From contig JAISII010000117.1 of assembly GCA_031262125.1 (NCBI GenBank), positions 1-10,082 of the forward strand: a stretch of 10,082 nt of DNA, written 5' to 3'. The translations under genes were made by a program, and so were the position numbers. This DNA comes from Oscillospiraceae bacterium. Its GTDB lineage: Bacteria; Bacillota; Clostridia; Oscillospirales; Acutalibacteraceae. Each line of letters opens with the position of its first letter. Position 1 is the first letter of the stretch. The notes under the pieces are model-generated. The model was not told the origin of the DNA and searched no databases. It saw nothing but the letters and a program-made list of their open reading frames with translations. Positions 1 through 6,626 of the stretch are shown piece after piece.

Positions 1-1151
1 TTATAAATCTTCTTTTCTTTTGCTATAACAATCGGGGCAAGGCGTTCAACACGGGTATAAAGCTCAAATTCTTTATTAAGCCCTTTTTCTTCGGCAAGCT
101 GTTTTACAAAGCCCTTTAAAGCAAGTGCCCTTGGGTCGGATATTGAATAAACCGCATGCCCCATACCGTAAATTAAGCCCGATTTATCATATGCCTCTTT
201 ATGCAGCAGCTTTGCAAGGTATTCCGAAATCGCATCCTCACTGCTCCAGTCTTTAACCTCTCGCTTTAGCTCGGCGAACATTTCGGTTACCTTCATATTT
301 GCTCCGCCGTGGCGTGGGCCTTTAAGCGATGCCAAAGCTGCGGCAATTGCCGAGTATGTATCGGTACCCGAGGAGGTTACAACGTGGGTGGTAAATGTGG
401 AGTTGTTGCCGCCGCCGTGTTCGGCATGCAAAATCAAAGCTAAATCTAAAACCTTTGCCTCAAGCTCGCTGAATTTAGAATCGGGGCGAAGCATTGCCAA
501 AATGCTTTCAGCGGTCGAGAACTCGGGGTCGGGTGTGTGTATGTACAAACTTTTTTTGCGGCGATAATGCGAATATGCCTGATAGCCGTAAACCGACAGC
601 AGCGGAAAAACCGCAATAAGCTGCAAGCACTGACGCAACACCTTTGGCAGCTCAAGGCTGTTTGGGTCGGGGTCGTAGCTGAACAGCGTTAAAACCGAGC
701 GTGCAAGACTATTCATCAAATCGTCGCTGGGTGCTCTCATAATAACATCACGCACAAATTGCGGCGGCAAAGCACGGTAATCACTCAGCAGTTTTTTAAA
801 ATCTTCAAGCTCTGCACTGTTTGGCAGTGTGCCGAACAAAAGCAAATATACGGTTTCTTCAAAACCAAAGCGGTCGTCGGCAGCAAAGCCGCCAATCAGG
901 TCGTTAACATCGTACCCTCGGTAAAACAGCCGCCCGTCGGTGGGCACCTCTTCGCCGTCAACCGTTTTGGTTTGCCGAATTTCGGATATATCGGTCAGCC
1001 CTGTCAGCACACCTTTGCCGTTAAGGTCTCGCAGTCCTCGTTTAACGTCATATTTAGTATACAGTTGCGGGTCTATATTAGAAACTTTAATGACTTTTTC
1101 GGTCAAACTTTCTATATTCTCGTTAATAGCAAAATATTCTTTTTTCGTCAT
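1..1151 (-). CDS. gltA: Citrate synthase, C-terminus cut by the window edge
   Basis: Condenses acetyl-CoA and oxaloacetate to citrate, the entry step of the (often incomplete) TCA route that feeds 2-oxoglutarate and glutamate synthesis; cytoplasmic. The reading frame is open from ATG at 1151 to the left edge (383 codons), with the family signatures in order: GRLFYRGYDV near residue 85, EHGGGNNST with His245, GPRHGGAN with His281, and GMGHAVYSISDPRA with His332. By alignment from memory with E. coli GltA these match His229, His264 (catalytic) and His305. The catalytic Asp362 equivalent would fall near residue 389, just beyond the edge, so it cannot be checked. Clostridial forms run to about 450 residues, so roughly 70 are missing. 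The start is supported by an AAAGGAG ribosome site about 10 bases upstream. The TTA at 1-3 is not in frame and is not the stop. Transcribed divergently from murT. Confidence 0.95.
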   Translation of the reverse strand, partial: MTKKEYFAINENIESLTEKVIKVSNIDPQLYTKYDVKRGLRDLNGKGVLTGLTDISEIRQTKTVDGEEVPTDGRLFYRGYDVNDLIGGFAADDRFGFEETVYLLLFGTLPNSAELEDFKKLLSDYRALPPQFVRDVIMRAPSDDLMNSLARSVLTLFSYDPDPNSLELPKVLRQCLQLIAVFPLLSVYGYQAYSHYRRKKSLYIHTPDPEFSTAESILAMLRPDSKFSELEAKVLDLALILHAEHGGGNNSTFTTHVVTSSGTDTYSAIAAALASLKGPRHGGANMKVTEMFAELKREVKDWSSEDAISEYLAKLLHKEAYDKSGLIYGMGHAVYSISDPRALALKGFVKQLAEEKGLNKEFELYTRVERLAPIVIAKEKKIY

Positions 1152-1293
1152 TTGCAGCACTCTCCTTTACGTTTTATAAGTGGTTTTTTATCTTTAATTA
1201 GACTTGTTGGGCTAAAAAACAATCCACGCAAATCTGTTATAAATACAGCATTGTTAAAAGCATACAATATTCGCATAATAAACTTATGTTTTA

Positions 1294-1322
1294 ATTATAC
1301 GCTAAATTTGTTATAAATGCAA
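1294..1322 (-). promoter_or_regulatory. Probable sigma-A promoter for citrate synthase
   Basis: On the minus strand, TTGCAT (1322-1317) is followed after exactly 17 bases by a perfect TATAAT (1299-1294). The -35 box matches 4 of 6 consensus bases. It would give a 5' leader of about 135 bases before the citrate synthase ATG. I see no T-box or riboswitch signature in that leader. Prediction from sequence only. Confidence 0.5.
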
Positions 1323-1333
1323 GGCTTTTTTGG

Positions 1334-1377
1334 GCAGCAGGCTTGCAACGGCAAAAATTTTGTGCAAGCATTGCTGC
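1334..1377. promoter_or_regulatory. Imperfect dyad between the divergent promoters
   Basis: GCAGCA (1334-1339) pairs with TGCTGC (1372-1377) and GCTTGCA (1341-1347) pairs with TGCAAGC (1363-1369), giving 13 paired bases with a small internal mismatch and a 15-base loop. It lies upstream of the -35 box of both predicted promoters. No T-run follows on either strand, so it is not a terminator. It could be an operator serving both citrate synthase and murT, or a chance palindrome. The rest of 1152-1479 is AT-rich, with no gene that I can support. Confidence 0.35.
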
Positions 1378-1407
1378 AACACAACAAAATATTATTAGAA
1401 TTTTTTG

Positions 1408-1437
1408 TTGTTAATTTTATGTTTAATATGGTATAAT
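1408..1437 (+). promoter_or_regulatory. Probable promoter of the murT-gatD-recD2-udg operon
   Basis: TTGTTA (1408-1413), an 18-base spacer and a perfect TATAAT (1432-1437) preceded by TGG (1429-1431), i.e. an extended -10 element. The murT ATG follows 42 bases after the -10 box, behind GAGGTGG at 1470-1476. This is the best promoter-like sequence in the window. Prediction from sequence only. Confidence 0.6.
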
Positions 1438-1479
1438 AAGTTGTGCTATTAAAATAATACAAATAAAACGAGGTGGCAT

Positions 1480-2832
1480 ATGCGGGTTATTTTTGCAATA
1501 ATGGTTTGTAAAGCCTTAAAGGCAGTCGGCAAGCTTTTAAAACGAGGCAGCAGCTTGCCCGGGCAGATTGCACTAAAGCTGTACCCCAATATACTCAAAA
1601 AAATAAAAATGCCGCAATATGTGGTTGCAATTACGGGCAGCAACGGCAAAACCACAACGGTAGAGATGACGGCACATGCACTGCAAGCCGCCGGCAAAAA
1701 TTTGATATACAACAAAGAGGGCAGCAACCAAATAGAAGGCGTTGCCACGCTGATATTATCTAACTGCACGTTTTTTGGCAGGGTTAAAGCAGACATTTTG
1801 CTGTTAGAATCGGACGAGCGTTATGCAAAGCACACCTTTAAATATTTTACGCCAACGCACTATTGCATAACCAACCTGTGCCGAGACCAGCTAACCCGCA
1901 ACGGGCACCCCGAATGGGTTTTTGACGATATTAAGCGGAGCATACGCCCCGGCACAACGCTTGTGCTGAACGCCGACGACCCGCTTGTTTCGCTTTTTGC
2001 ACATAACGAAGATGCTCCCAAAAACGAAGAACAACCTCAAAAAACCGGCAAAAATGTTTGGTTTGGCATTAACCGCACTAACACTTCGCAAGAAGAAGTA
2101 ACCGCCATGTATAACGATTTTTATTTTTGCCCCAAATGCAATGCAAAAATGGATTTTGATTATGTGCATTACAGCACTATGGGGGCGTTTAGCTGCCCCA
2201 AGTGCGGCTATAAAAAGCACGCAACCGACTACACCGTAACGCAAGTGGACGAGCCTGCCGACGAAATTACAATTGACGGGCAGTTTAAAATAAAGCTTGC
2301 ACAAAAGGGTATGCACAACATCTATAATTTGCTGGCGGCGTTTGCTTTGTGCGGGCAGCTGGGGCTAAACCCGCAAACCACCGCCGATGCCCTAAGCGGC
2401 TATACCCTTACAAACGGGCGAACACTCAGGTTTGCATTAGGCGGACGCAAAGGCGTTTTGCTTACCTCTAAGCACGAAAATTCAGTTTCTTACGACCAAT
2501 CGCTAAAAATTGCGGCAAACAGCGGTGAGCAGTGTGATGTTCTGATTATTGTTGATGCAATCTCTCGCAAATATTTCACGGGCGAGACCTCGTGGCTGTG
2601 GGACATTAACTTTAACCTGCTAAACAACCCGAATATAGGAGAAATTTACCTTTGCGGAACTTATTGCTCCGATTTGGCGTTGCGGTTTGAATATACGGAC
2701 ATTGCACAGAGCAAAATCCACGCATACTCAAACATTGCCGAGGGCGTGGGCAAGCTGAAAAGCAGCAGTAAAAAACTGTTTGTAATCACCTGCTTTTCTG
2801 ACAAAGACAAATTTTTGGTGCTCACAGATTAA
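1480..2832 (+). CDS. murT: MurT-like Mur ligase, lipid II isoglutaminyl synthase subunit
   Basis: Known MurT proteins use ATP to activate the alpha-carboxylate of D-glutamate in lipid II, which is then amidated with ammonia supplied by GatD. At 450 residues the length is normal. In order: an N-terminal basic helix; P-loop TGSNGKTTT (residues 52-60); the central Mur ligase domain with TNLCRDQLTRNG (131-142) and NADDP (164-168); a zinc ribbon inserted in the middle with C217-x2-C220 and C239-x2-C242, typical of MurT rather than MurC-F; GMHNIYNLLAA (277-287); and a C-terminal DUF1727 domain with the SWLWD signature (371-375), where D375 may be the acidic residue that helps the partner. The stretch KHENSVSYDQ (331-340) stands where better-known MurT proteins tend to have a KNPxG-like motif, a divergence worth noting given the odd partner. 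The first gene of the operon, it lies 45 bp before gatD; the start is supported by GAGGTGG at 1470-1476. Confidence 0.9.
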   Translation: MRVIFAIMVCKALKAVGKLLKRGSSLPGQIALKLYPNILKKIKMPQYVVAITGSNGKTTTVEMTAHALQAAGKNLIYNKEGSNQIEGVATLILSNCTFFGRVKADILLLESDERYAKHTFKYFTPTHYCITNLCRDQLTRNGHPEWVFDDIKRSIRPGTTLVLNADDPLVSLFAHNEDAPKNEEQPQKTGKNVWFGINRTNTSQEEVTAMYNDFYFCPKCNAKMDFDYVHYSTMGAFSCPKCGYKKHATDYTVTQVDEPADEITIDGQFKIKLAQKGMHNIYNLLAAFALCGQLGLNPQTTADALSGYTLTNGRTLRFALGGRKGVLLTSKHENSVSYDQSLKIAANSGEQCDVLIIVDAISRKYFTGETSWLWDINFNLLNNPNIGEIYLCGTYCSDLALRFEYTDIAQSKIHAYSNIAEGVGKLKSSSKKLFVITCFSDKDKFLVLTD

Positions 2833-2877
2833 AATAATCTTTTTTTAAAAAACAAAATTTACTTTTGGAGTTTTGCA

Positions 2878-3651
2878 ATGATAAAAATACTTCATTTATA
2901 CAACAACCTGCTTAACCTCTATGGCGAATATGCAAACATGGTGCTGTTAAAAAAGCATTTAGCCGACCAAAACATTAAAGTTGAGGTTATTACGGCAGAT
3001 TCTGCAGCCGATGTTCGGCTGGAGGATTTTCAGTTTATATATATTGGTGCGGGCACCGAACGCAAACAAAAGCTTGCCCTTGCCGATTTGCAAACCCGGC
3101 GGGATGATATTGTGCATTGCATAGAAAGCGGCACAAATATGCTCTTAACGGGGAACTCGTTTGAAATGCTCGGGCGTGTGATTGTTGACGCCGACGGTGT
3201 TGAACACAGCGGGCTTTGCTGCTTTGATTTTAGTGTAACCGAACAAAGCCAAAAACGCCTGACGGGCGATGTTACGGCTGATTGTGCGATGATACCCGCA
3301 ACGCTTGTTGGGTTTGTTAATAAGTGCAGCACAATTATTTTCGGGCAAGATTCGGCTGAACCCGATGCTAAACCGCAAGCCGCCGCCATACCGGCAAGTG
3401 CAATAAAAAGCTTTTGCACAGTAAAACGGGGCTTGGGCAACGACAATGTTGCTCCCGACGAAGGCATAAGATATAAAAACCTGTGCGGCACACATTTAAC
3501 AGGCCCGCTGCTTGTAAAAAACCCGTTGCTGCTTGATTGGCTTGTAAAAAAACTTGCCGAAAGCTCCGACACAAAAGGTTTTGTGTTTACCCCGCACGAT
3601 TACCCCAACGAGAACGATGCCTATGCGGTAACCTTGCAGAAGTTGGGATGA
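2878..3651 (+). CDS. gatD: GatD-like class I amidotransferase lacking the usual catalytic Cys and His
   Basis: GatD is the glutaminase partner of MurT; it releases ammonia from glutamine for amidation of lipid II. Pairing with murT, a length of 257 residues and landmarks such as HLYNNLLNLYGEYANM (residues 6-21), YIGAGTERKQ (55-64), VGFVNK (144-149), GTHLTGPLLVKNP (204-216) and a DWLV tail place it in the CobB/CobQ-like GatD family. The nucleophile elbow, normally a C-G-G-x-Q-LLG type motif, reads TGNSFEMLG (91-99), so Gly92 stands where the catalytic Cys should be. The usual YLHGP reads HLTGP, putting Thr208 at the usual His position, with a His two residues earlier. By family knowledge this protein should not hydrolyse glutamine by the normal route. 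It may use free ammonia, act as a structural partner, or belong to a clade with other chemistry. Start supported by TTTTGGAG ending at 2870. Confidence 0.8.
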   Translation: MIKILHLYNNLLNLYGEYANMVLLKKHLADQNIKVEVITADSAADVRLEDFQFIYIGAGTERKQKLALADLQTRRDDIVHCIESGTNMLLTGNSFEMLGRVIVDADGVEHSGLCCFDFSVTEQSQKRLTGDVTADCAMIPATLVGFVNKCSTIIFGQDSAEPDAKPQAAAIPASAIKSFCTVKRGLGNDNVAPDEGIRYKNLCGTHLTGPLLVKNPLLLDWLVKKLAESSDTKGFVFTPHDYPNENDAYAVTLQKLG

Positions 3652-3655
3652 GTGG

Positions 3656-3688
3656 GTGGTGTCTGTCGGCGAAGCCGACAGACACCAC
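3656..3688. repeat. Perfect 15-bp hairpin between gatD and recD2
   Basis: GTGGTGTCTGTCGGC (3656-3670) and its exact reverse complement (3674-3688) are separated only by GAA. It begins four bases after the gatD stop. The tip reads GCGAAGC, a sequence known to form an exceptionally stable mini-hairpin. An A-rich stretch follows, not a T-run, so it is unlikely to be a simple intrinsic terminator. It could protect the 3' end of the murT-gatD message, tune recD2 expression, or be a dispersed palindromic repeat. Confidence 0.8.
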
Positions 3689-3716
3689 TAAAAGCAAGAA
3701 GAAAGAGAACAAAACA

Positions 3717-5924
3717 ATGCTGCAAGACAACAAAAAAATTTATGAGGTTACGGGCGAAGTTACCGAGGTAATTTACCGCAACGACGAAAACGGCTATACG
3801 GTTATTACCATTGGCGGGCAAGAAGAAGAGCTCACCGCCGTAGGCATTATGCCGCAAATAAACGTGGGCGAGGAGATTAAGCTCTTCGGCACTTTTACAA
3901 ACCACCACAGCTATGGGCGGCAGTTTAGTGTAAAAACCTGCGAACGCAGCCTGCCATCAACTGTGGCGGGCATTTTGCGTTACCTGTCAACCGGGGCTAT
4001 TAAAGGGGTTGGGCCTTCAACTGCGGCAAGACTGGTTAAAGAGTTTGGCGATAAAACACTGGAAACTATAGAGAACAATCCGCAATCGGTTGCAAAGCTA
4101 AAGGGTATTTCGCTTGAAAAAGCGGAGGATATGGCAAACCAGCTAAAGCAGCTTATTGGCATAAAAGAGCTTATTTTGTCATTGGGCAAATACGGAATTT
4201 CGCCCAATGCGGTAGTTAGCGTTTGGAAGCAGCTGGGCAACAGTGCCTTAAAGCTGATTGAAGAAAACCCATACATACTTTGCGGCGACGACTTGCCCGT
4301 AACATTTGAAACTGCAGATTCTATTGCCCTGCAGCAAAACCGAGGCAAAACCGACTATTTGCGGGTGCGTGCAGGCATTGTGCATGTGCTGCTGCACAAC
4401 CGCCTTAACGGGCACACCTGCCTGCCCAAAGCAAAGCTTGCACAAACAGCCGCACAATTTTTAGAAGCTCCGCCTGAAGTTGTTGATGCCGCACTGGAAA
4501 ATTTGGTTATCGACAATACCCTTGCCCAAGACTGTGCAAACGGGCAGGAACTTATTTTTATGCCCAAAATGTACACGGGCGAGCAATATATAGCCGCACG
4601 AATTAAAATGTTTTTGCGGTTCCCCGCACCTAAAATTACCGACAGCGAGCTAAAAATCGCACAGATAGAACAAGCCGAAAATATTACATATGCCGACCAC
4701 CAAAAGGACGCCATACGCAAAGCCCTCGATTCGGGGCTGCTGGTGCTTACGGGCGGCCCCGGCACAGGCAAAACCACAACCCTTAACGCAATTATTAAAA
4801 TTTTAAAAGACTCGGGGCAAAAAGTGTTTTTAGCCGCCCCCACCGGGCGTGCAGCCCAGCGTATGCAAGAGCTGACAGGCTGCGAAGCAAAAACGGTTCA
4901 TCGTCTGTTAGAGGCAGGGTTTGACAAAAACGAAAAAACCGTGTTTAAAAAGAACGAAAACAACCTGCTTAACTGCGATGCGTTGATTTTGGACGAGCTT
5001 TCGATGATTGATGTGTTTTTGTTTGAAAGCGTTACCCGTGCGTTGCCGATGGGTTGCCGCCTTATTTTGGTTGGCGACAGCAACCAGCTGCCCTCGGTTG
5101 GGGCGGGCAATGTGTTGGCGTGCCTTATAAATTCGGGCATTGTGCCTACGGTTGAGCTTAAAGATATTTTTCGCCAGTCTATGCAAAGCCTGATTGTTAC
5201 CAACGCACATAAAATTGTGCAGGGGGTTATGCCCGATTTATCACAAACCGACCGTGATTTTTTCTTTATGCCACGCAAAACTCCTGCGGATATTACAAAA
5301 ACAATCACCGAGCTTTGCACCCAAAGGCTGCCCAAAACCTACGGGTTTTCGCCAATGACGGATATTCAGGTGCTAACCCCGGGACGTAAGGGTATTTTGG
5401 GCTCTGCCGATTTAAACAAACACCTGCAAGCTGCAATTAACCCAAAGCAAGACGGCAAAGCCGAGGCGACCCCGAGCTTTAATACCTATCGCATAGGCGA
5501 CAAGGTTATGCAAACCAAAAATAATTATAATATCCCGTGGAAGCGGCAATCCGGCGAAATGGGCGACGGCATTTTTAACGGCGACATCGGCATTTTAAAA
5601 GAGATTAACAAAGGTGCAAAAACCCTTGTGGTTGCGTTTGACGACAAACTTGCCGAATATGATTACGATGCGGCACAAGAGCTTGATTTGGCATACGCAA
5701 CAACCATACACAAAAGCCAAGGCAACGAGTTTAATGCCGTTATTATTCCTATGTTTAGGGGTGCCCCGCAACTTATGTACCGCAATTTGCTTTACACCGG
5801 CGTAACCCGTGCAAAAAAACTGCTAATTTTGGTTGGTATGCCTGCCGTTGCCGAAGCTATGGTAAAAAACAACCGCCGCACTTTAAGGTACAGCGGGTTA
5901 GAAGAATTTTTGGTTAGAGATTGA
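3717..5924 (+). CDS. recD2: RecD2-type ATP-dependent DNA helicase
   Basis: A superfamily 1B helicase that unwinds DNA 5' to 3'; RecD2 works without RecBC and is linked to replication-fork and mismatch repair in Firmicutes. At 735 residues it is of normal length. Domains in order: an N-terminal OB-like domain (GEVTEVIYRNDENGYTVI, near residues 13-30), tandem helix-hairpin-helix (IKGVGP near 95-100 to about 140), then the motor with Walker A GGPGTGKT (346-353, Lys352), APTGRAA, Walker B LDELSMID (425-432, Asp426/Glu427), motif III VGDSNQLPSVGAG (452-464), DIFRQ, an SH3-like insertion around DKVMQTKNNY, TIHKSQGNEF and motif VI YTGVTRA (693-699, Arg698). All key residues are present. The frame stays open further upstream (a possible ATG at 3537), but that would overlap gatD and cross the hairpin. 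The ATG at 3717, behind AGAAAGAG, begins exactly where family homology starts. Likely the third gene of the operon. Confidence 0.95.
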   Translation: MLQDNKKIYEVTGEVTEVIYRNDENGYTVITIGGQEEELTAVGIMPQINVGEEIKLFGTFTNHHSYGRQFSVKTCERSLPSTVAGILRYLSTGAIKGVGPSTAARLVKEFGDKTLETIENNPQSVAKLKGISLEKAEDMANQLKQLIGIKELILSLGKYGISPNAVVSVWKQLGNSALKLIEENPYILCGDDLPVTFETADSIALQQNRGKTDYLRVRAGIVHVLLHNRLNGHTCLPKAKLAQTAAQFLEAPPEVVDAALENLVIDNTLAQDCANGQELIFMPKMYTGEQYIAARIKMFLRFPAPKITDSELKIAQIEQAENITYADHQKDAIRKALDSGLLVLTGGPGTGKTTTLNAIIKILKDSGQKVFLAAPTGRAAQRMQELTGCEAKTVHRLLEAGFDKNEKTVFKKNENNLLNCDALILDELSMIDVFLFESVTRALPMGCRLILVGDSNQLPSVGAGNVLACLINSGIVPTVELKDIFRQSMQSLIVTNAHKIVQGVMPDLSQTDRDFFFMPRKTPADITKTITELCTQRLPKTYGFSPMTDIQVLTPGRKGILGSADLNKHLQAAINPKQDGKAEATPSFNTYRIGDKVMQTKNNYNIPWKRQSGEMGDGIFNGDIGILKEINKGAKTLVVAFDDKLAEYDYDAAQELDLAYATTIHKSQGNEFNAVIIPMFRGAPQLMYRNLLYTGVTRAKKLLILVGMPAVAEAMVKNNRRTLRYSGLEEFLVRD

Positions 5925-5953
5925 TTTTTTTATAAAAAAAGAAAGGCGACAAA

Positions 5954-6511
5954 ATGTTTAAAACAATGCAAGAACTTAAAGAAAATTGCCTGCAATGCAC
6001 AAAGTGCGAGCTTTGCAAAACCCGCACGAATGTTGTTTTTGGAGTAGGCATTGAGAATGCCGATGTTATGTTTATCGGCGAAGGCCCAGGCGAGCAAGAG
6101 GATTTGCGTGCCGAGCCGTTTGTTGGGCGAGCGGGGCAATTGCTGGACAAAATGCTTTTTGCGGTAGATTTAGAACGTGGCAAGAACATTTACATAGCCA
6201 ATATGGTAAAATGCCGCCCGCCAAAAAACCGAGACCCGTTGCCGCAAGAGCAGGATATGTGTATAGAATGGCTTAAAAATCAAGTGGCGATAATCCGCCC
6301 AAAGGTTATAGTTTGCCTTGGGCGAATTGCTTCGGCACGGCTTATTAAGCAAGATATTAAAATAACAAAAGAGCACGGCACTTTTTTTGAGAAAAACGGG
6401 TTTTTGCTAATGCCAATGCTGCACCCGGCGGCTATTTTACGAGACCCTCGTAAAAAGCCGGAAGCGTTGGAAGACTTTTTTAAGTTGAGAGAGAAGTTGA
6501 AAGAATTATAA
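5954..6511 (+). CDS. Family-4 uracil-DNA glycosylase with an iron-sulfur cluster
   Basis: Removes uracil from DNA, the first step of base excision repair. At 185 residues it matches the family. Visible features: C15-x2-C18 (within NCLQCTKCELC) plus C87 (VKCRPP) and C103, spaced as the four [4Fe-4S] ligands of family 4; uracil-pocket motif GEGPGEQEDLRAEPFVGRAG (42-61); and motif HPAAILR with His157. No residue appears to be missing. Cys12 and Cys21 flank the CxxC and make this tip unusually cysteine-rich. The ATG at 5954 follows AGAAAGG about 8 bases upstream; the gene starts 29 bp after recD2 and probably ends the operon. A second, truncated copy of its C-terminus follows directly at 6537. 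Family assignment is firm; a gene name such as udgA would be a convention only. Confidence 0.93.
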   Translation: MFKTMQELKENCLQCTKCELCKTRTNVVFGVGIENADVMFIGEGPGEQEDLRAEPFVGRAGQLLDKMLFAVDLERGKNIYIANMVKCRPPKNRDPLPQEQDMCIEWLKNQVAIIRPKVIVCLGRIASARLIKQDIKITKEHGTFFEKNGFLLMPMLHPAAILRDPRKKPEALEDFFKLREKLKEL

Positions 6512-6535
6512 AAAATAAATAGAAATTTTTTTATA
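6507..6535. terminator. AT-only hairpin at the end of udg, possible weak terminator
   Basis: TATAAAAAA (6507-6515) is exactly complementary to TTTTTTATA (6527-6535) with an 11-base loop; the udg stop codon lies in the left arm. All pairs are A-T, so the stem is weak. Between convergent genes it might act in either direction, but the evidence is thin. Confidence 0.25.
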
Positions 6536-6536
6536 G

Positions 6537-6626
6537 GCATTATTAAGGGATGCCAGAAAAAAACCTGAGGCAATGAATGATTTTTTTAAGTTAAGAGAGA
6601 AGTTAGCTCAGATGTCTTCGGGTTGA
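6537..6626 (+). pseudogene. Remnant C-terminus of a second uracil-DNA glycosylase gene
   Basis: Translated from 6537, the first 23 codons (to 6605) match residues 160-182 of the intact upstream enzyme at 19 positions: RDARKKPEAMNDFF here against RDPRKKPEALEDFF there, then KLREKL in both. The frame runs on for six codons (AQMSSG) to a TGA at 6624-6626. A TAG (6534-6536) precedes it in frame and there is no start, so it is not expressed as a protein. At the DNA level the two copies share 49 of 69 bases, and 11 codons differ silently against 4 that change the residue. The copy thus diverged while still under protein-level selection. It overlaps the 3' end of asnB on the other strand. Best read as the tail of an older or foreign udg allele left after replacement or recombination. 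Confidence 0.8.

Noticed and set aside
1..3. TTA at the left edge as the stop codon of citrate synthase
   Set aside because: The frame from the ATG at 1151 has codons ending on multiples of three (3-5 is the last full codon), so this TTA is one base out of frame. The gene simply continues beyond the window; no frameshift is needed.
759..1316. A plus-strand open frame of 185 codons opposite citrate synthase
   Set aside because: It is antisense to conserved citrate synthase motifs, has no recognisable domain and spans the divergent promoter region.
3656..3700. The 15-bp hairpin as a Rho-independent terminator
   Set aside because: It is followed by ACTAAAAGCAAGAAG, with no T-run on the plus strand, and recD2 starts shortly after in the same direction.
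3537..3716. Upstream in-frame extension of recD2 overlapping gatD
   Set aside because: The extension lacks family similarity, crosses the 15-bp hairpin and overlaps gatD by more than 100 bases, while the ATG at 3717 has a purine-rich ribosome site and begins where RecD2 similarity begins.
6536..6554. GGCAT/ATGCC mini-hairpin as terminator of asnB
   Set aside because: Only five base pairs with a nine-base loop, and on the minus strand it is followed by an A-rich rather than a T-rich stretch.
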